Source: Formicarius rufipectus
Taxonomy: Eukaryota; Chordata; Aves; Passeriformes; Formicariidae
DNA: 64,000 bases
Assembly (NCBI GenBank): GCA_013399695.1
Contig: VXAU01002079.1
Span: 370,287-434,286, forward strand
Direction of reading: 5' to 3'
The translations under genes were made by a program, and so were the position numbers. Below, one piece after another: positions 35,701 through 44,700 of the stretch; within the stretch, counting starts at the first letter, position 1, and each line of letters starts with the position of its first letter. The notes under the pieces are model-generated. The model was not told the origin of the DNA. It searched no databases and saw only the letters and a program-made list of their open reading frames with translations.

Positions 35701-38700
35701 ATTCCAACAGAAAACAACCAAGAGAGCTCCCTGATGGCACACAAGCACCACAGAAGAGTTACCTCAAGCGGTAGCCAATTCCCCACTTGCTTTTGAGGAA
35801 GAGAGAAGACCCGAGGCACTTGAGCATCCCCTGGGAAATCACCGCCTTGCGGTCTGCAAACGGAAGTCAAGAAGGGCCTTTTGGAGCAGCAAACCCACCA
35901 CCTCCTCCCAGACCCGAGGAAGCGTGAGAACCAAAGGTGCCAGGCTGGTGGCAGAGGGCTCACCAGCCAGGATGTCGGCCTCGTCCATGAAGTGGGTGCT
36001 GAACACGGTCACACGGTTGGCCCTCCTGTTCTTCAGCAGGTTCCAGACGATGTGGCGCGAACACGGATCCATCCCCGCCGTGGGCTCGTCCAGCAGCAGG
36101 ACCTTGGGGCAAAACCAACACCTGCTTTCCAAGCCACATGCACAGACCTCGGGACACCCTACAGATGCAGGGGGTTTCTTGGGAAGCCTGCTCATTATCC
36201 CTCTAAAACAGACAGGGAACACTCCTGACTAAGCGAGGCAGCTGCTGCCACCGTGCTGGGAAGGAATCCACCTCCTGTTGTGACAAATGGAAAAATCCTG
36301 TAGTAAGTTAATGCCACAGTCTGTTTTAGTCTGGTTCTAATGCAATTACATATTAGAATTAACAATTTAGCTGTGGAGTCACTTTTTCTACCAAGGGGTG
36401 GGTTAAATACACACACCTGCTTTTAAATCCCCCGGGAACTGTCACACACATCATTTTTAAATACAGCTCTCAAGGCAATCCCCATTCTCACAGGCCAGGA
36501 ATGACAGAGCTGGAACACAAAAAAGCTCCTTGATTCCAATTCCTGCTCCTGGATGGCTTTGTAAGGAAAGTATCCAACAATTTGACTGTTGGGGGCTAAA
36601 TGTTACCTGCCAGAAATTACAATTTGTCACACTATTTATTTCCCAAAGAGATCAAATCCAGAGCTCCTGCCATTATCTGAGCCATTAACAGCCTCAACCA
36701 CTAAGGTTGAGTCATTAAAGCCATAAATGCAAAAAAAAGGAGCAACAGCTGCTGAAAGTAACAATTTCTGCAACTTACATGTTATAATATGAATTAGTTG
36801 ATTTTGACAAGAGATACCAACCCTTTAGTTTATCAGTGATGTGACTTTGGGAACAACTCCATCACTCTCACCTTGGGGTTCCCAAGAACAGCAATTCCCA
36901 CTGACAGTCTCCTCTTCTGCCCCCCACTTAATTTTTTAGCTTGGTTGTCCCTGATGGGCTGCATCTCCAAATCCAACAACACTTTCTGCACCTTGAAAAC
37001 ACAAGAAACACATTTACTGTTCAAAAAGAAAAAAAACCTAAGTTTTTAAAACCAGATTATTAACAATTAGCATTCAGCTGTCGCTAATTCCCAGTGTATC
37101 CTATATCTGAACTGCACAACCTGCACACCTGAAGTTTAAAGGTGTCTATGCCTGAACCCAAATGCCAGGATTTAAGCTGTTTCATGACCATTTTAATCTC
37201 CTAGGAAAAATTAAAAGTTTACCTTTGCCAAAATATCTATTGTACCATACAGCAGTAATTCCCTGCACACTTGTCTTAAGGAAATCCCTGCTAAGGATAT
37301 TTTGATTCACAGATTAAAAATGTACAGTACCTGTGCCCAGGTGACTTACCTCTTGTATCAAATCATTCTGAGGGATCCCCTTAATGGCAGCAAATATGGA
37401 GAGGTTCTCCTCCACAGTTAGAATGTCAAAGTGGATGTCAGACTGGGGACACACGCCCGTGATCTGTCGCACCTGGAGCATCTCATCGATCTCAGACACT
37501 CTGTGCCCATAGACAGAGACAAACCCTAAGGAAGAATCACAGAAATCCAGGAGCAACAAGGAAGGTGCTCTACCACAGCCAGAGAGCAGATGAATGTGGG
37601 TGTGAGGGGAAAGCAGACGTTGGGAGACCCTACAGCAGCCTCCCAGTGCCTCAGGGGAGAGGGGCTTTCCACAAGGGCTTGTAGTGATAGGACAAGGGGG
37701 AAAGGAGGGCAGGGCTAGATTAGATATTTTGAAGAAATTCTTCATTACAAGGGTAGTGAAGCACTGGCACAAGTTGCCCAGAGAGGCTGTGCACTCCCCA
37801 TCCCTGCAAGTGCTCAAAGCCAGGCTGGACAGGGCTTGGACCAACCCGGGCTGGTGGAAGGAGCCCCTGCCCATGGCACGGGGCTGGAATGAGATGAGCT
37901 TTAAGGTCCCTTCCAACCCAAACCATCCTGTGATTCCACGATTCTATGCCAAAGTTTAGTGGATCCTGAAATACCCCCAGAGGCGCCCAGGCTGTGGTTC
38001 TGAGAGCAGGGCACCCCCAGCCCCTGGGAACTCACCATCCGAGGGGGGGCACAGCCCACAGAGGATGTTCATCAGCGTCGTCTTCCCGGTGCCGCTGTGC
38101 CCCAGCAGAGCTGTGATCTGCCCCTCGTAGATGTCAAAGGACAAACCTGGTCCCCAGGGCAGAGGAAAGGCAGGGGTCAGGGTTGTGTCCCTTGGCTCCT
38201 GGAGCCAGGGGCAAATTCCAGTGCTAACACAGGGGGTATGCACTCACACTCTGCTGGGGGACACCTCACCTCTGTGGCCAGGCATGGGACAGTCCCTGAA
38301 CCCACACTTCAAAGCCACACAGGGGAACAAGATGAAAATATCAAGGAGAAGGGGCAGGGATGATCATATCCCTATGGACACGGGCAGAGGAGGAATGACA
38401 GGGATGAACCGGTAGTTTCCTTAGTGGTGGAAGGGTTGACTTCTTGGGGTACCGTTTTGAACAAGATTACTGCCAAAGCTGTGAGAGAATACACACACAA
38501 ACACAACTGGCACTCACGCTCCAAGGCCCCACCCCTCTCAAAGAAAAGAAACCAAAAAGCCTGAATTGAAACACAAAAGACCACTCAGCAACTCAGCTAC
38601 TGCTCCTCTGCATCTGACAAGCAGCTAAAAAGCTAAAGTGTTCTTACTTCTGAGAGCCTCCACAGTTTCCCCCTTTTTCCTGAATGTTTTCTGAACACAG

Positions 38701-41700
38701 CTGATTCTGAAAGAAGACATGTCATTGTAGAAACTGTTTCAGGATCTTCACATGCCATTCTGAATGATCAATACTTGGCAACAGTCACAACAAGACGACC
38801 AAAGTGGCACCAGACATGCTCAAGACCCATGGAAGCAAGTCAAGAGACAGGACATCTTGTCACAGAGCTTTGCCCATCTCCACCCTGGCATCAGGAAGCT
38901 TTTTCTGGTCACCTTCTAAGGCATTTCCTATGCTGACAAACTGAGTTATTTCAAATCTGTCCCTTTCACATGGTAAACCAACACACAAGAGGTTTCTCAA
39001 GGTGGCAAAGGGAACAGCCACCCTCCAGCAGTTGCACAAGACAACAGAAGACTCCACAGATATGGTACAGAAAGGAGGTGGTAGCAGAATAGACTCCAAA
39101 GATGGAATTACTGACAGCTTTACATCAAAATGAGGTAAAAAAGAGGAAGGTATTTTTCTCTCCAAGAAAGGTAAAAACCTTCCAGCCCCACTGTTTTTCC
39201 AAATAAGAAAAACCTGAAGGCACCCAATCCTTCAGGATGGGTTTTGGAAGGGCCTGGCTGCCCTGGAAATGAGGATGGCAGTGGGTTATGGGTGGAGGAC
39301 AACTGAGTATGAAAGAAAACAAAACCTGTCCCTGTAAACATCGCAAGACAGTGTGAATATTCTCAGATCTGGTGGAGAGATGGTATGAAGAGACTCCATG
39401 CTGGATGGACTTAATGGAACAATGGCCACAATGTTCTCATGTGAACATGAGGATTAAAACTGGACCCTTGAACCTACGGCAGATGCCCAAAGAGACACGG
39501 GTGGTGTGGACAAGACTTGTCCTGGTCACTCAGCTCAAATATTTATTTGAGCCTAGTGGAGCCAAGCAAGAGTGAAGGTGCAGAGCTCCCCATCTCCCAC
39601 CAGGTTATGCCACTGGAAAATGATGGACACAAGGGCCAAAAGGAAGGCACTGAAAAACACATCTGAGAAACACCAAAAAGCACAAAGTGACAGTGCAGAC
39701 GCAAGACAGCAGGTGACACAAAGCACAGCGTGAAAGAGGAGGGTGGGGACACCTAGTTCTCAGTTTGTGGCAGCTGGGTAGAACCACTGAAGCCCCCCTC
39801 TGGTCCGTGGAGAACACCACAGCCTCCACACAAACCCAGAATTCACCTTTCGGCCCTAAAATGTGTTCCCAGACCCCAAACCCACCCAGCAGGGCAGAGG
39901 TTCCAACATCTGCAGCCACTTACGCCGCTCGTGGCCTCGATGAGGCTGAGGGGATGGAAAAGCAGCCAGGCTGGAGAGGACTCCAACCCAAGGAGCACAA
40001 CCCACAACCAAAGCCTCTCTCTAAGGTCAGTGGTTCATCCTTGGAGAGCACCCACGGCGCTGACGACGGGGCTGCACCGGGAAGGAGCTCCCTGCGACTG
40101 CCTGAACCCACCCGGGGCACAACCACGAGGGGGAGAGGGTTCCCAACTCCACCTGACAAAACCCCACGGACCCAGGTGAGCTGCACACAGGGCAGGGCAG
40201 GGCAGGGGATGTACCTGATGGCCTCTTTGCCCTGGAACTCCGAGGGCACGGGCTCCACGATCTCGCTGAAGCTCAGGCTGCCGTTGATGCCGCTCTCGTA
40301 CAACTCCCGGTAGTTCCTCCTGTGCTTGGCCCAAAACGAGGGTTTCATGAAGAAAAACGGAGCTCGACGCAGCCCAAACTCCCCTGGGAACACAGGGAAG
40401 GACAGCTTGGGGTCAGGGATTCCCTTCAGCTTTTGGGGTTCAGCTCCAAAAGCTCTGAGCCACCACCTGGGGAAGGGTCCCTGAGCCAGCCCACACCTCT
40501 GCTCCACGGGGATTCCATCAGCCAAGTTTAAACCAGCTGAAATGAAGCCACAGCTCCCCATCAGCACTGCTGGCAGGCTCAAGGTGTGGCAAAGGTTTAA
40601 ATGTGTGTGCAAATCTCCTCCTGTGCAGGAGAAATCTTTCCCAGTGCTGAAATTTAAATGTGTGTGCAAATCTCCTGTGCAGGAGAAATCCCCAGTGCTG
40701 GAAGAGCAGTGACTCAAACCCAGGGGATGGAAAGCCAGAGGGACTGGAGGTGAGAGGAGCTGAGGGGCTTAGCCAGGATTTAGTCACAAGATTAGCAACT
40801 TTACTCTGTGTTTCATGTCAAACTGCTTCTGCCACAGGGAAAGGGTTGGAACTGGCAGGGGAGTCTTTGATTTTCAGCCCTCTAAGAGCAAATTTTAAAG
40901 GTTGAAGCATTCATTAGCCCAGTAAGGAAACTTTTCCCCCGGAAAGAGGGAAAAATTCAGCTTTTTAGGGCCAGTCAAAACCCTCCTTACACCTCACAGT
41001 TTCAACAGACTATAAATTATTTCAGCTAAAAGTCTTCTGAGGCCCAGTGTAAACATCTATCTGCAAACAGCATCACCTCCTTTCTCCACAACTGAAGTGA
41101 GAGATGCCCCAGCCTGGGGGGCTCAGGACTGCAGGAACTGGTGCTCCTTGCACAGGTCAGCTCTTAGGAACACACCTGGGATGACCTGGTCCAGGTAGAC
41201 AGCCACAAGCAGGTAAAAGATGCTGTCCAGCACCAACAAAACCAGGGAGATACAGAGCGGGTAAGGACCATCATTGATATTGGAAAATCTTGCCCCATCT
41301 TCATAATCTTCCAGATGCATGACCTGCATGGACAGAGGGAGATGTGACCGTCCAGCACTGGACCAGCACAGTGCCAAGCAGGGCAAGAGAAACCAAAACC
41401 ATGAGAAGGTGACTGAGATCACAGCAATGAACACAGAGAAGAGCAGCTCCTTGAGGGTGCTTGATACTAAACTCCCAGGAGAAGCTATTAAAACAGCCAT
41501 TTCCCCCCCCCATCACTAGTTTAGTAAAACTAAGAATTTAAGAGTATCTCCCTCAAGATCCATTTATTTGGAAAAGAGCCAGGACAAAGGGGTGATGAGG
41601 AGCAGGAGGCTCTTTACCTGAGCGACACCAACCAAGAAGCTGCACTGACACAAAGGGCTGAGAATCCACACGAAAGATTTGGGAAAATCCTCCAGCAGGA

Positions 41701-44700
41701 CAATGTTGAGGCCCACAAACCCAAAAGCCAGCGTGGCCAAGAACTTCACTATACCCACGTGCTTTGACTTTTTAAACAGAGGTGTCAGCATAAGGGCAAA
41801 GAAAACCTAAGGGCAGAGGGGAAAAACCAGACACAAAAGTACTGTATTAAATAACAATTTCACAGGTGGAGAAAAATTGAGGTAAAATATCATTTTGCCT
41901 CTGATAACATTATTGTCCTGGTATGGTCACTACAACATTCACCCACAGTATTATGGAGTCATCTTGTGTGGAAAGAACCTTTCAGATCATCAGGTCCAAC
42001 TGTTCCCAAAACACTGCCAAGGGCACCACTAAAGCATGTCCTGAAGTGCCACATCAACCTGGCTTTTATACCCCTCAGAACACCAGGAGGGACAGATTTC
42101 CCAGAGATGGCAGAGCACAGAAAAAAATAAAGAAGGAAAATTAGGAGCCACAGAGCTGAGTGGGCACCTTCACCCTGGTGAGTGCCCCTTCTGCAGCTGA
42201 CCGCAAACAAATACCCACTTCTGCTCCGGCTGCTTATAAACTCAGACCAGCAATCTGCTATATAAATATAATATATTATAATATAATTCTCTGATTTTAA
42301 TTAAGGTTTTAACATTACACTATACAGTAACAGCAAATGTTTTGAAGAGGACATGGGTCTGAACTGCATTCTGTAGTGTTTTCAGTTCAAAGACTGATGA
42401 TTATAACTATGATATTGTTTCAGTCAGGAAAGGCACTGCCCACAGTGATGGGCAACACCTGCACAACATCCTAAACTGGAGAAGAGCCAAAGAAGGGGAT
42501 GGGAACAGCTCAGACACCCAGCACTGTTCAGTCCTACAGAGAAGCAACATTTGCCCCAAAATGCTTTAGTAGAGAGAACAAGATCAGGTGGGAAGGGTTA
42601 GGGATGAGATGGTTGAATTTAACCAGACCAGGAATACTTACTGAGGAGACTCCATACAAGAAAAAAAGGAGAAATATCACAGAGGTGCTGCTCTGGGGAA
42701 AGAGGGAAGAGGCTGTGGCGATCACCGCCATGAGGATGGACATGACAAAAATCAGGCACACATAGAGCAGCACCCAGGAAAGCCTAGGAACAAAAAGGGG
42801 GAAGAAAAGAAACAGCCAGTGAATCCCCAGTCTGAATCAGCCACACAAATTGCTAAAACCACCATTCTTTAATATTCCAGACAGCTGCACCAAAGGCCAA
42901 GCCTGCAACAAAACAAGGGCTCCCAAATAAAAGAGCTCTTGTAGAACACCCCTGGAATTGTTCTCAGGCACTAGAGCACACACAGATACCCACAGCAGCT
43001 AGAGACACACAATTAGATGGCTCACCATTTTATTTTTTTTTAAACTTGCATCATTAATTCCCTGGTATAACCAAAAGAAGGTTAACAGAGTCATGGGTTT
43101 CAATAATTCAAGAAATTCTATTTAAAATTTAATCCACTAGTCATTCCAGTCGCTGGGCAGGGTAATAAAATCCTTTCCTCTTGCAAAGCAGAGCTGTGAG
43201 TGTGTGAGCAGCCCTGACCTCAGGAAACGAGGGTGGTGTGTGCACAGGTACTGAGAACTGCCACATTTCCTCAGAAACCAGAAAAACCCATCCCAAGAGC
43301 CCCAGGTGGCAGTTTCAGTGCCACAGGGACAGATGAGAAACCACAGCAGGACAGGGCAAGGCTCAGCCTGGTTTAATCCCTTCAACTGTCAGGGAGTTCA
43401 AATTAGCACATCCTCCCACTTGGGGGGAAATAAAACATTCTACTGCACAGGACAGTTCCCATCGTGGTGAGGACACAAATTAAAACCTGTTGCTTTCACT
43501 GCTCTGTCTCGTTAAAATTACAGAGCTGGATTTATTTAATTGTGTGTGGGGGAAACTGCTGCTGAGCTCTGAGCAGACACTGCAGGTGACCTGTTGAGCC
43601 TCCAGGAAAGGAGGTCCTGACCCAAAAATATTTCAAAAGGATAAAAAAAACTTACATAAAAATCTCACACATCATCACATTTAATCCCTCTAAGTCTGAG
43701 GTAGCTTTACATACATAAATGCAACAGTATTACTCTGGTGTTCGCTTCTTAAGTATTCATATTTTCATGATACTGCAAATGTCTCTGTTTGATTTTACAG
43801 AATATCTCACTTTTAGTTAAACTAACTTCAGTTAAAGACCGAAAACAATTTAAAAACTAGAAGATGGGATAGAAGAGCTTTCCTAGAAAACATTATTTTT
43901 TAAATACTTGTTTCTATATTCTCTATTTAAACCCCAGGTTATACGAAACCCTCACATACCAGAAGGCAGTGTCATGGAGTCCCAGGATTTTCAGGAATTC
44001 CTTCAGCTTCCTCTCCTTTTCTGCCACGATATGAATTGCCAAATAATACCCAAATGGGGAGAAGGCAATCACCAGGTAAATTAAAATGATTGCCCGAGGG
44101 AAATTATCTATTTCCACCACTGCAGCCTCGCCCATGACCATTGCTCTTGTCAGTTCCAGCTGTTCCCAAACCGACTGGTTCGTCTTCAGCTGAAAGGAAA
44201 AGGAGGAGGAGCTATTTTGGGATTGCTTCTGGTTTTTCAGCCCATCCGAGCCAGCTCAGTTCTGCCTCCATCCCCACTGGCAGGGAGAGGACTGAAGACC
44301 CCAAATCCCAATCCAAAAGCAGGGAAAGTGGAGGACATCTGAACACCTGGAGATGAAACTGGTAAATGGGAAATTTCTATCACTTGAAAAGGTGAAGTTT
44401 TCTCTCACCGTGAGTGGGATGAGGGGAGGGAAACTGGGGAAAATTGCTGACCAAAACAGACACCAAACTAAGGGAAATTCTGCAGCCCCTTTTGGTATTT
44501 TGGGGTCAGCACCTTGGAGCCTTTGTGCTTTGAGGATTGTTGTGATGGGCGTTCAGGCTCATTCGGATGCAAACGAAGACAAATATCCACAATGCCTTAC
44601 AGAATACTGCAGGACACCCCGAAAACATTCTGCCTTCTCCTCAGGGTCGAGATAATCACTGACATGGCCTTTCCCAGAGCTGACCCGAGCAGGGCAGCCC

